Shown here one piece after another: positions 25,799-36,444 of a stretch of 49,603 nt of DNA. This stretch comes from Bacteroidota bacterium (lineage in GTDB: Bacteria > Bacteroidota > Ignavibacteria > Kapaibacteriales > NICIL-2). The notes under the pieces were generated by a model. It worked only from the letters and a program-made list of their open reading frames with translations, was not told the origin of the DNA and searched no databases. The stretch spans positions 1-49,603 of the forward strand of contig JAIBAE010000025.1 in the NCBI GenBank assembly GCA_019695345.1, in the 5' to 3' direction. Each line of letters starts with the position of its first letter. Position 1 is the stretch's first letter. The translations under genes and the position numbers were made by a program.

Positions 25799-27592
25799 TC
25801 ACCCGTTGCCGTCCGAGCGTTCTAAGAAATACGTTCTCATCATTCCTTTGCCTTTCATTTCGATTTCGTCGCGTTCAATCAACCCCATCCCAACCTTCCC
25901 CAAAAGGGAAGGAGTATCTGTTAGTAAGGCATCTCCTTTGGAGAGGGTTTGGGTGAGATGTATTACAAACTCCTCACTCACATGTATTCTTCCTGCCTCG
26001 CCGTGGCTTTCCATGCGGCTTGCTGTGTTCACTGCATCGCCCCATAAATCGTAGAGAAACTTATTTTCCCCAACAACGCCAGCTGCGGCGGGACCGCAAT
26101 GTACACCAATACGCACTTGTATTTCGGGAATTGATTCTATCCACGTTCTGTCACCATATTCTTCCGGAAATGTAACCACCAGGTTTTGCATCACATCAAG
26201 AAGTTTGAGTGCGGCGTGGGCTGCGCGGTGGGTGTGGTCTTCTTGAATAACCGGCGCACCCGCTACTGCCATGTACGCATCACCAATGGTTTTGATTTTC
26301 TCTAAGCCAAACTCACGCATTACGCCATCGGCAGCAGTGAAGATGGCATTGAGTAAATGCACAAGTTGTTGTGCGGTGATGGTAGTAGAGATTCTTGTAA
26401 AATCAACAATATCCATGAAGAGAATTGAGACAGAGTCGAAGTGGTCGGCAATGGGATTTTCACCTTTGATGAGGCGTGTGGTTATTTCTTCGGGGAGGAT
26501 GTTGTTGAGAATGTTCTTCTCGGCGGTGGCGCGGGTGCGCTCTATTTCAATCGCTTTTTGTTGCTCGCGGATGGACTCTTGCTTCTTGACTTCTTCTATG
26601 TTTATCTCGTCCTTTATCGCAATGTGTTTCTTGTTTTGCGCAAATGCTTCTTCCCAACGCTTTTCGTGTTCATAGAGTTCTGATAAGGTTTTATGAAACC
26701 CGACCAAATATGATTTCGCTCCAATCTCCGTACTTATCGCCAGCGCTTTCAGCAAAAACTCCTCTGCCTTCACCGCGTCAAAGCCCTCAAACTCAACCGT
26801 AGAGTATGCCGCGCCGATGTTGCCAAGATGATTTGCAACTCCCGCCTTGTTGCCGAGTTCTTCCGCTATCGTGAGCGCCTTGCCGTAATACTCTAATGCC
26901 TTGGGGTAGTCGGAGAGATTCTGGTGCACAGAGCCGATGTTGCCAAGCCATGCTGCTACTTCCGCCTTGTTTCCGAGCTCTTCCGCTATCGTGAGTGCCT
27001 TGCCGTAATACTCTAATGCCTTGGGGTAGTCGGAGAGATTCTGGTGCACAATGCCGATGTTGCCAAGCCATATCGATACTCCCGCTTTGTTGCCGAGCTC
27101 TTCGAACATGGAGAGTGCCTTGCCGTAATACTCTAATGCCTTGGGGTAGTCGGAGAGATTCTGGTGCACAGAGCCGATGTTGCCAAGCTTTGTTGCAACT
27201 CCTGCCTTGTTTCCGAGCTCTTCTGCTATGGAGAGTGCCTTGCCATAATACTCTAATGCCTTGGGGTAGTCGGAGAGATTCTGGTGCACAGAGCCGATGC
27301 TACCAAGTGCTTTGGCTATGCCTGCTTTGTCAGCTATTTCCTCGCTTAGAAGCAAGGAAGAGTTGAGATGCTCAAGTGCTTTGGGGTAGTCGCTTCGCCT
27401 CCACGATACCACTCCGAGTATGCGTGTGGCGTGGGCGCGGAGTTCATTACCCTGTCGCTCCGCACCATTCCCATTATCATCGGGGACTTTTGAGAGGACT
27501 TCATTCGCCAGCCGCTCAGCTTGGTCGTAGTTGCCTTTGTTTTGTTCTTCTTCTGCTTGGGAAAGCAGGGCTTGTAGTTGTTCGTGTGTCAT
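25799..27592 (-). CDS. TPR-containing adenylate cyclase (class III), second of three
   Basis: A 597-residue protein. Residues 60-290 carry about six TPR units of 40 residues (GNIGSVHQNLSDYPKALEYY), several nearly identical in DNA. A coiled linker (about 320-375) follows, then the cyclase domain (about 385-565) with D394 (LFMDIVDF), D438 (GDAYMAVAG), lysine in EKIKTIGD, aspartate in YDLWGDAVN and arginine in NTASRMES; all active-site positions are intact. Its ATG overlaps the stop of the first cyclase by one base (TAATG), so translation is probably coupled. A palindromic element (25880-25962) is read in frame near the C-terminus. The last residues match those of the third cyclase. Confidence 0.92.
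   Translation of the reverse strand: MTHEQLQALLSQAEEEQNKGNYDQAERLANEVLSKVPDDNGNGAERQGNELRAHATRILGVVSWRRSDYPKALEHLNSSLLLSEEIADKAGIAKALGSIGSVHQNLSDYPKALEYYGKALSIAEELGNKAGVATKLGNIGSVHQNLSDYPKALEYYGKALSMFEELGNKAGVSIWLGNIGIVHQNLSDYPKALEYYGKALTIAEELGNKAEVAAWLGNIGSVHQNLSDYPKALEYYGKALTIAEELGNKAGVANHLGNIGAAYSTVEFEGFDAVKAEEFLLKALAISTEIGAKSYLVGFHKTLSELYEHEKRWEEAFAQNKKHIAIKDEINIEEVKKQESIREQQKAIEIERTRATAEKNILNNILPEEITTRLIKGENPIADHFDSVSILFMDIVDFTRISTTITAQQLVHLLNAIFTAADGVMREFGLEKIKTIGDAYMAVAGAPVIQEDHTHRAAHAALKLLDVMQNLVVTFPEEYGDRTWIESIPEIQVRIGVHCGPAAAGVVGENKFLYDLWGDAVNTASRMESHGEAGRIHVSEEFVIHLTQTLSKGDALLTDTPSLLGKVGMGLIERDEIEMKGKGMMRTYFLERSDGNG
25880..25962. repeat. Palindromic element inside the second cyclase gene
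   Basis: Outer arms of CATCCCAACC type and GGTTTGGGTG type enclose CCTTCCC/GGGAAGG (25894-25900 with 25906-25912) and a smaller CTCC/GGAG hairpin. It encodes TQTLSKGDALLTDTPSLLGK and the next residues. It has the form of intergenic palindromes seen in other bacteria. Confidence 0.65.
26815..27310 (-). repeat. Tandem near-identical 120-bp TPR repeats in the second cyclase
   Basis: At least four to five units with exactly 120-bp spacing; for instance CCGATGTTGCCAAG recurs at about 26815, 26935, 27055 and 27175, and with small changes at 27295. Long blocks are identical between units, pointing to recent expansion or homogenisation. Confidence 0.92.
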
Positions 27593-29712
27593 TATGCTCT
27601 CTCCAAGAAAAACGTTTTCATTATGCCTTTGCCTTTGATAGCAATTTCGTCACGAGGTATAGCCCTCATCCCTTCCTTCTCCCAGTGGGAGAAGGTGTCC
27701 GAAGGACGGTTGAGGGCTTGTAAAAACTCCTCACTCACATGTATCCTCCCCGCCTCGCCGTGACTCTCCATTCTACTCGCTGTATTCACTGCATCGCCCC
27801 ATAAATCAAAGGTGAATTTCTTGTCGCCTATAACGCCGCCGATTGCTTCACCGCAGTGCAGACCTATACGTACTTGTATTTCGCCAACCTGCTCTGCCCA
27901 ACTTGTCTCGCCAAGTTCTTCGGGAATAGTGACAGATAAGTTATTCATTGCTTCCATTACATCTAAAGCGGCAAGTGCTGCACGTTGTGCATGGTCATCT
28001 TGGTGAACAGGCGCGCCGGCAACTGCCATATAGGCATCGCCAATGGTTTTGATTTTCTCCAAGCCATGTTTCTCCATCACTGCATCGGCATTACTGAAAA
28101 TGGTATTGAGGAGATAGATAAGATGACGCGGTGGAATGATAGCGGCAATGCGTGTGAAGTTCACCAAATCCATAAAGAGGACGCTGACATTCGGGTAACT
28201 GTCGGCAATAAATGTTTCATTGTTGATGAGTCGGTCGGCGATGATAGGCGGAAGTGTATTATGCAAGATACGTTTTACTGTTGCTGCTTCAGCCCTCTCA
28301 ACAGCAAGTTGTTTTTCGCGCTCTGCGGTTTTGCGTTCATAATCCAATTGCTCGGCTTTCTTTTTGGCATCTTCGCTTTGGACTTCCTCTTTTAGTTCGT
28401 GGTATTTTTTTAAGTGGTCAAATGCTTCTGATTTTCGTCCTTGTTTTTCGTAAATCTCAGTAAGTGATTCGTGAAGGAGATATAGTCCCTTTTTGTCGCC
28501 TAATTCCTCGAATATTGCTCCTCCTTGCAGTGTATATTCTTCTGCTTTCTTCAAATCATATCCGTCAAATTTTATTTCTGCATATACCTGTCCAATATTA
28601 CAAATCCAGTTAGCCATTCCACGTAAATCATTAATATCTTCACAAATAGCAACAGCCTCTTCGTAGCATGCGAGTGCATTGCTAAAGTCATAGAGCTCTT
28701 TGTACTGATTCCCAATATTCCCAATATGTCTTGCTACTCCGCTCTTATTATCAAGCTCTTCATCTAGTGTGCGTGCTTTATGTAAATATTCTAACGCTCG
28801 TAAGTAGTCAGAATGTTCACTATGTACAATTCCTATATTGCCTGTGCATAATGCCACACCTTGCTTGTTACCAAGTTGTTCATAAAGTGTGAGAGCTTTC
28901 TCGTTGTATTCAAGCGAGCGGGAATAGTCGGAGAGAAGACTAAATACATTTGCGATAGTAGAGGTAATAAAAGCAATGCCGAGCTTGTTACCGACTTCTT
29001 CATAGAGAAATAGTGCTTTCAGATTGTATTCCAATGCACGTGAATAATCATGGAGATTCATATAAACGCTACCAGTGCAATAGAGGTTGTGCCCAGCCCA
29101 ATCCTTATTACCAATTTCTGTATTAATGCTTAGCGCTTGGCTGTAATGCTCAAGAGCGAGTGAATAATCTCTGAGGTCGGCATATACGCTTCCGATGTTA
29201 TGAATAGCACCTGCCATAGCTTTTTTGTTGTTGAATTCTTCATGAATTGCAAGTGCTTTCCGATGGTATTCCAACGCGCGTGAATAGTCCTGAAGATTAT
29301 TATAAGTAAGCCCGATGTTACCTGTGATCAATCCAATGCTTCGTTTATCTTCAAGTTCTTCATAGAGTGCAAACGCTTTAAACTCGTATTCTAATGCACA
29401 ATGGAAGTCAAATAGTTGCTTGTGCACGACTCCTATGTTAAGGTGCGCACGAGCAGTTAATTTTTTATTCTCAGAATTCACGGCTAAGCCAAGTGCCTGC
29501 TCTGCAAAAGGCAATGCCTCTTGTGCATACCCGCGACTCCACAATGATTCACTCAAAGCAAGAAGTACTTTGCAGTGGAGTTCGGGTTCGTTAGCAATAC
29601 TCTCTTCTGTAAGGAGCAGCTGTGCTTGTGTTTCTACTTCTGCGAAGTCGTTGCCTGTTTTTACCAGTGCTTCGAGTTCTTCTACTGCTGTATGTAGTTC
29701 GTTGGGTGTCAT
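27592..29712 (-). CDS. TPR-containing adenylate cyclase (class III), first of three
   Basis: A 706-residue protein and the first gene of the cyclase cluster. About nine TPR units (about 75-420) are more diverged than in the second cyclase. A coiled linker (about 435-490, KKAEQLDYERKTAEREKQ) leads into the cyclase domain (about 505-685) with D515 (LFMDLVNF), D559 (GDAYMAVAG), the lysine in EKIKTIGD, aspartate in DLWGDAVN and arginine in NTASRMES, so adenylate cyclase activity is expected. A palindromic element (27661-27718) is read in frame close to the C-terminus. The stop overlaps the next cyclase ATG. A WYL regulator is transcribed divergently from the shared upstream region. Confidence 0.92.
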   Translation of the reverse strand: MTPNELHTAVEELEALVKTGNDFAEVETQAQLLLTEESIANEPELHCKVLLALSESLWSRGYAQEALPFAEQALGLAVNSENKKLTARAHLNIGVVHKQLFDFHCALEYEFKAFALYEELEDKRSIGLITGNIGLTYNNLQDYSRALEYHRKALAIHEEFNNKKAMAGAIHNIGSVYADLRDYSLALEHYSQALSINTEIGNKDWAGHNLYCTGSVYMNLHDYSRALEYNLKALFLYEEVGNKLGIAFITSTIANVFSLLSDYSRSLEYNEKALTLYEQLGNKQGVALCTGNIGIVHSEHSDYLRALEYLHKARTLDEELDNKSGVARHIGNIGNQYKELYDFSNALACYEEAVAICEDINDLRGMANWICNIGQVYAEIKFDGYDLKKAEEYTLQGGAIFEELGDKKGLYLLHESLTEIYEKQGRKSEAFDHLKKYHELKEEVQSEDAKKKAEQLDYERKTAEREKQLAVERAEAATVKRILHNTLPPIIADRLINNETFIADSYPNVSVLFMDLVNFTRIAAIIPPRHLIYLLNTIFSNADAVMEKHGLEKIKTIGDAYMAVAGAPVHQDDHAQRAALAALDVMEAMNNLSVTIPEELGETSWAEQVGEIQVRIGLHCGEAIGGVIGDKKFTFDLWGDAVNTASRMESHGEAGRIHVSEEFLQALNRPSDTFSHWEKEGMRAIPRDEIAIKGKGIMKTFFLERA
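27661..27718. repeat. Palindromic element inside the first cyclase gene
   Basis: Outer arms AGCCCTCA and TGAGGGCT pair perfectly, and inner arms CCTTCTCCC (27675-27683) and GGGAGAAGG (27687-27695) form a 9-bp stem. The segment TGTCCGAAGGAC between them parallels TGTCCGATAGGAC in the intergenic element at 30892-30954. It encodes NRPSDTFSHWEKEGMRA. Confidence 0.8.
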
Positions 29713-29733
29713 GGTGTACCTTTATTATCTGCC

Positions 29734-29748
29734 TACAAATTACACATT
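29734..29748 (-). promoter_or_regulatory. Shared upstream motif of the cyclase genes
   Basis: Same 15 bases (AATGTGTAATTTGTA) as ahead of the third cyclase, here 22 bases before the first cyclase ATG. Confidence 0.5.
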
Positions 29749-29762
29749 ACTACACAAACTTT

Positions 29763-29832
29763 GCGCCGCTGTACCAGTGGGTTCGCACCGGGTTGGCGTG
29801 CAGAAGGTTTGCTTCGGCCGATGTGGGAAACC
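29763..29832 (+). repeat. Dispersed intergenic repeat family 2
   Basis: GCGCCGCTGTACCAGTGGGT then TCGCACCGGGTTGGCG, followed by GGTTTGCTTCGGCCG and ATGTGGGAAACC. Lies between the divergent first cyclase and WYL regulator genes. Confidence 0.82.
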
Positions 29833-29913
29833 CACAAAAAATTTCTCGGGACTGATTGCTAAATTGCAACCGATACCACAACCCGCACGGTACTTTACAA
29901 ATTCCTTTATTGT

Positions 29914-30864
29914 ATGCAAAAGTTAGATAGGTTGCTTTCGATTGTGTTGATGCTTCACACTAAACGTGTGGTACGTGCAGAAGAGTTAGCACGACATTTT
30001 GGTGTTAGTCCGCGCACTATTTACCGCGATGTAAATACGTTGTGCGAAGCCGGCGTTCCGGTGGCATCGGAGGCGGGAGTTGGGTATTCGTTGGTGCGTG
30101 GTTACCATTTACCTCCTGTTATGTTTACCGATGAAGAAGCAAGTGCGGTGGTGATTGGTACGGAATTTTTGCGAGGTCTTTCGGCATTGCCGGAGTTAAC
30201 CCATAATGCGGTTTCGGCTGTTGCTAAAATACTTGCTATTCTGCCCGATAAAACCAAAGAGCGGATTCACCACATGCAGGAAACAACTGCTGTAATGATT
30301 ACCGCACGCGATGAATCTGCACAGGTACTTGTTCCAACCATATTTGCCGATTTGCAACGTGCTATTGCCGAACGTAAAGTTGTGCGGACAACCTACTACA
30401 CCGCCGCACGCGAAGCACAAACCGAGAGAGACATAGAACCGCTTGGCATGGTGTATTATTCGAACAATTGGCATTGCATTGCCTACTGCCGTTTACGTAA
30501 AGAAGTTCGTGATTTCCGCGCCGATAGATTCCGCGCGTTACTTGTTCAAGATGAACAGTACAAACCACATGTTCATTTCCGTCTGCTGGATTTTTTAAAC
30601 ACGCGTTACACTATGGATAACCCCGTTACAGTAAAGGTATTGTTTGATAGAACATCGGCGCGCTTTGTACGCAATAAAATGTATTATGGTTGGGTAGAAG
30701 AAGAGAATACTATAGATGGTGTTATCATGACGTTCTTTGCACCTAGCGTCGCTTTTATTGGAAGATGGTTACTATCGTATGCCGACCGTATTAACATTAT
30801 TGAACCACCTGAACTCCGCGCGTATATCTGCGATGTTGCAGAAAAGGCATTGAGAAATTTGTAG
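29914..30864 (+). CDS. HTH/WYL-domain transcriptional regulator (YafY type)
   Basis: A 316-residue regulator. Residues 1-60 form a DeoR-like winged helix-turn-helix (RAEELARHFGVSPRTIYRDV). Residues 140-240 form a WYL domain in which the name motif is altered (GMVYYSNNWHCIAYCRLRKE, with RDFRADR), and a C-terminal WCX extension follows. Such proteins bind DNA and sense nucleotides or small ligands. It is divergent from the cyclase cluster and shares a 200-base upstream region with it, so it may control the cyclases, itself, or the DinB and VOC genes downstream; none of this is shown by the sequence. Confidence 0.9.
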   Translation: MQKLDRLLSIVLMLHTKRVVRAEELARHFGVSPRTIYRDVNTLCEAGVPVASEAGVGYSLVRGYHLPPVMFTDEEASAVVIGTEFLRGLSALPELTHNAVSAVAKILAILPDKTKERIHHMQETTAVMITARDESAQVLVPTIFADLQRAIAERKVVRTTYYTAAREAQTERDIEPLGMVYYSNNWHCIAYCRLRKEVRDFRADRFRALLVQDEQYKPHVHFRLLDFLNTRYTMDNPVTVKVLFDRTSARFVRNKMYYGWVEEENTIDGVIMTFFAPSVAFIGRWLLSYADRINIIEPPELRAYICDVAEKALRNL

Positions 30865-30891
30865 ATAGAATATTCTGCGCTTGTACGTTGT

Positions 30892-30954
30892 ATTCCCCCT
30901 TGCTTTGCTTTCCCCCTTTTCGGAAAGGGGGATGTCCGATAGGACAGGGGGAAT
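30892..30954. repeat. Nested palindromic intergenic element
   Basis: Outer arms ATTCCCCCT (30892-30900) and AGGGGGAAT (30946-30954) enclose a hairpin TCCCCCTTT / AAAGGGGGA (30911-30919 with 30924-30932), followed by TGTCCGATAGGAC. The layout is the same as that of the element inside the first cyclase gene. Confidence 0.85.
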
Positions 30955-31103
30955 TCACACGAACCGGTAATCCTTATTTGTAGTTCTGTACACAACCAGT
31001 TTTCAACGGGAAAACCCTCCTGACATACTGTTGTCACACCCCACCTGTAGTTTGCATCCGAAATCTGAAACATATTTATATACACTAACCGGAGGGCAGG
31101 ACT

Positions 31104-31601
31104 ATGGCATTAATCCCAATGCTTTTAAAAGAAATGGAACAAGAAGCACAAACTACACGCAAGATGTTATCGCGCATACCAACCGATAAATTCGATTGGA
31201 AACCGCACGAAAAAAGCATGGAGATACGCCGCCTTGCTGTTCACATTGCAGAACTCCCAACATGGGTTTCTATGACGTTAACCACCACCGAGCTTGATTT
31301 TGCAACATCGCCCTACACACCGGAACCAATACAAAGCACTAACGACCTTCTTGCATACTTCGAAAAATGTCTGGCCGATGGTAAAGCACACCTTCAGGCA
31401 GCCAGCGAAGCCGAACTTGACAACATGTGGACGTTGCGTAATGGCGATACAATATTTCTAACTGCAAGCAAAGCCGAATTTATCAGAACAACATACTGTC
31501 AGGTTGTTCACCACCGCGCACAACTTGGCGTGTACTTACGCTTACTCAACATTCCTATTCCGGGAAGCTATGGCCCAAGTGCCGACGAAATGGACTTTTA
31601 A
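31104..31601 (+). CDS. DinB-family protein
   Basis: A 165-residue four-helix DinB protein. H47 (RRLAVHIAELP) and the histidine pair H136/H137 (QVVHHRAQLGVYLRLL) are the expected metal ligands, and the ending PIPGSYGPSADE is typical of this group. Family members include metal-dependent thiol-S-transferases; this one has no assigned reaction. The ribosome site GGAGG precedes the ATG. The VOC gene follows after 43 bases on the same strand, so the two may form a small operon, possibly for stress or toxin handling. Confidence 0.88.
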   Translation: MALIPMLLKEMEQEAQTTRKMLSRIPTDKFDWKPHEKSMEIRRLAVHIAELPTWVSMTLTTTELDFATSPYTPEPIQSTNDLLAYFEKCLADGKAHLQAASEAELDNMWTLRNGDTIFLTASKAEFIRTTYCQVVHHRAQLGVYLRLLNIPIPGSYGPSADEMDF

Positions 31602-31644
31602 TCAACAACCCGCAATCATATACTTACTATACAGGAGCATCGTT

Positions 31645-32016
31645 ATGAAAAATGCAATTAACTGGTTCGAAATCCCTGCAGCAGATTTTAACCGCGCCGT
31701 ACAATTTTACTCGGCGGTATTCAACGCGCAACTCACAGCCGAGCAAATGGGGCTAATCCAAATGGCTGTATTCCCAAGTGAAGGCACCGGCACAGTTGCA
31801 GGTGCAGTATGTGCAGGCGAAATGTATTCGCCAAGTGCAACGGGAACAATGGTATACCTAAATGCAAACGGCCAGATGAACGATATGTTAGCCCGCATCA
31901 CTAATGCAGGCGGCACAGTAGTAATGCCACGCACCGTCATCACCCCGGAAATCGGTTACATGGCAGTCTTCCGCGATACCGAAGGCAACCACGTATCACT
32001 GCATTCCAACGATTAA
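31645..32016 (+). CDS. VOC-family protein (glyoxalase/bleomycin-resistance fold)
   Basis: A 123-residue VOC protein with the paired beta-alpha-beta-beta-beta modules: NWFEIPAADFNRAVQFYSAV at the start and YMAVFRDTEGNHVSLHSND at the end, the latter carrying a usual metal-binding glutamate position. Single-module proteins of this kind dimerise to make the active site; the substrate is unknown. The open frame extends upstream to 31504, overlapping the DinB gene, but ATG 31645 has a good ribosome site (CAGGAG) and gives the family's normal N-terminus. Confidence 0.88.
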   Translation: MKNAINWFEIPAADFNRAVQFYSAVFNAQLTAEQMGLIQMAVFPSEGTGTVAGAVCAGEMYSPSATGTMVYLNANGQMNDMLARITNAGGTVVMPRTVITPEIGYMAVFRDTEGNHVSLHSND

Positions 32017-32042
32017 CCCAAACACGCAACACCCCGATACCT

Positions 32043-32074
32043 ACGCCCAATTGTACCCGTTTACAGTTGGGCGT
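32043..32074 (+). terminator. Intrinsic terminator after the VOC gene
   Basis: ACGCCCAA pairs with TTGGGCGT (8-bp stem), followed by the T-rich TGTTGTTTGTT. Ends the DinB-VOC pair. Confidence 0.7.
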
Positions 32075-32095
32075 TGTTGTTTGTTATAAATAACA

Positions 32096-32160
32096 TTTGC
32101 TATCGCCCGACCGCACCGGGCGGTGTACAAGTAATATCCACCGCACTGGCGTAGGATACT
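32096..32160 (+). repeat. Dispersed intergenic repeat family 1, copy 9
   Basis: Left end TTTGCTATCGCCCGACCGCA then CC; the right end (CACTGGCGTAGGATAC) is weak. Lies between the two convergent terminators. Confidence 0.6.
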
Positions 32161-32196
32161 GCTTTTACAAATACACCTTAATCGTTTATCACAAAA

Positions 32197-32216
32197 AAGG
32201 CGGCTATTGCCGCCTT
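32197..32216 (-). terminator. Intrinsic terminator after the S74/lipoprotein operon
   Basis: AAGGCGGC, loop, GCCGCCTT with a T-run on the - strand side (TTTTTTGT). It stands five bases after the stop codon of the lipoprotein gene. Confidence 0.85.
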
Positions 32217-32221
32217 GAAAG

Positions 32222-33130
32222 CTATTTCCATTGGATAGGGATGGATTTTATTTCACCCCAAATTTCCTTACCATCTACGGTTGGATATGTTCTATCACCA
32301 TAACCAGCTACAATTCGCTTTAGTCCTATCCATCTTGGCATAACATGTAAGTAATAAGTACGGTTTCTCTCAAGATGCTTCATATTCACCCCATCGAATA
32401 ACTTGAAAGTTCGAGTTTGGGTTGCCCCTTTTTGAATATTGAATTCTCCTTTCTCAATCCATCCCATATTCTTAAAATTACTATCATTAGGCAGTTCATT
32501 CGTAGATACATTCGCATTTTCAGATATTTTGTACGCAATTTTTATTGGCAAATATGTACGTGTCCAATCTAAAGCTGCATCATTGATAGTAGTGGCTTCT
32601 GCTGTACATGACACCACTGTATCCCTACTAATCACTCTTGTTGAGTCATGTGGATCCTTTTGTACTACTATTGTTTGCATTAAACTTGCAGTTGCACTTG
32701 TGTTCACTTTTGCAGGTAGTTCTATAAGTGTTATTGTTTTTATGGTGTCAATATTAGAATTGGAGAACTTGTAAGATACATAAGTACTGTCTATGCCATT
32801 GCAAAGTACATTTGTAATAGTCACAGTATCAAACCCTACCTTGGTATATCTAATGGAATATACCCCAGAGTCTATATTTCTAATAACCCAGTTACCAACT
32901 GAATCAGAAAAGGTAGAATAGTTTTTTCCAACTATTTCAATTTTTATTCCGCGATAATCTTCTTCCCACCACATTTTGTCTTCCATATCAAAAAATCCTA
33001 CTTTACCTGCTATAATACCAGTTCCATTATTTTGAACTTGACTTATTGGAGGGGTTATATCCTGACTACAACTACTTAAAATTGTAAGTAATAATATAGT
33101 AGCAAATACTTTTTTAATCATTGTTTTCAT
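32222..33130 (-). CDS. Lipoprotein with carboxypeptidase-regulatory-like domain
   Basis: A 302-residue lipoprotein (signal ending LTILSSC). After a short linker, residues 38-110 form a carboxypeptidase-regulatory-like beta sandwich (GTGIIAGKVGFF, SVGNWVIRNIDSGVYSIRYT, KVGFDTVTI), a common non-enzymatic module in FCB surface proteins. The rest is beta-rich and unrecognised. It lies 13 bases after the large S74 protein gene on the same strand and shares its terminator, so the two are an operon; the lipoprotein may help display or anchor the larger protein. AT-rich like its partner. Confidence 0.7.
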   Translation of the reverse strand: MKTMIKKVFATILLLTILSSCSQDITPPISQVQNNGTGIIAGKVGFFDMEDKMWWEEDYRGIKIEIVGKNYSTFSDSVGNWVIRNIDSGVYSIRYTKVGFDTVTITNVLCNGIDSTYVSYKFSNSNIDTIKTITLIELPAKVNTSATASLMQTIVVQKDPHDSTRVISRDTVVSCTAEATTINDAALDWTRTYLPIKIAYKISENANVSTNELPNDSNFKNMGWIEKGEFNIQKGATQTRTFKLFDGVNMKHLERNRTYYLHVMPRWIGLKRIVAGYGDRTYPTVDGKEIWGEIKSIPIQWK

Positions 33131-33143
33131 AATGCTGTAATTG

Positions 33144-36044
<2,901 letters not shown>

Positions 36045-36052
36045 CAGGGAAA

Positions 36053-36058
36053 CTCCTT
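36053..36058 (-). promoter_or_regulatory. Ribosome binding site deciding the S74-protein start
   Basis: AAGGAG with an 8-base spacer to ATG 36044. It shows that translation begins upstream of the heptanucleotide repeat. Confidence 0.8.
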
Positions 36059-36362
36059 TTTATGAAAAATGATATAAAGTATGTTGGGTTCATTACTTTC
36101 AAAGGAAACCATTGTATGTATCGCATCAAACCGGAAAATGTAAGGAGTACAACATAATTCAAAGGAACAAGGATTATCCGGTTACATGGCAATATACACT
36201 TTCTATTTTCAAAATCAAGATAATTTTCAACATGTTCTTATTCCCGTTTTTATATATTTCTGTATTACACTTTGTACTTTACAGTACTGCTATTAACTAC
36301 AATTGTTCACACGAATTTTTAATTGTATAACATTAATCATGGAAACGGCTGTATATTTAATG

Positions 36363-36430
36363 CGGTTCTCTCTCCGGCAGTATTCTGTTCTGATGTTATA
36401 ATACTTCAGATGCCGTCAAGCGATAGCAAC
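36363..36430 (-). repeat. Dispersed intergenic repeat family 1, copy 10 (reverse)
   Basis: On the - strand it starts TTGCTATCGCTTGACGGCAT and ends ACTGCCGGAGAGAGAACC. Lies 15 bases ahead of the NUDIX gene start. Confidence 0.8.
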
Positions 36431-36444
36431 AATTACAATTACCT

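Larger units (their letters stand above)
36045..36444. other. AT-rich divergent spacer
   Basis: Upstream region of both the S74 operon and the NUDIX gene. It holds the S74 ribosome site (36053-36058) and a reverse family 1 repeat (36363-36430). The AT-rich stretch 36110-36340 has no gene that I can support. Confidence 0.55.

Noticed and set aside
26815-27310. Regular 120-bp repeats suggestive of a CRISPR array
   Set aside because: Repeat and spacing equal one 40-codon TPR unit in an open frame; there are no unique spacers.
36112-36330. 72-codon + strand frame in the AT-rich spacer
   Set aside because: No ribosome site or recognisable protein; composition is that of a non-coding spacer.
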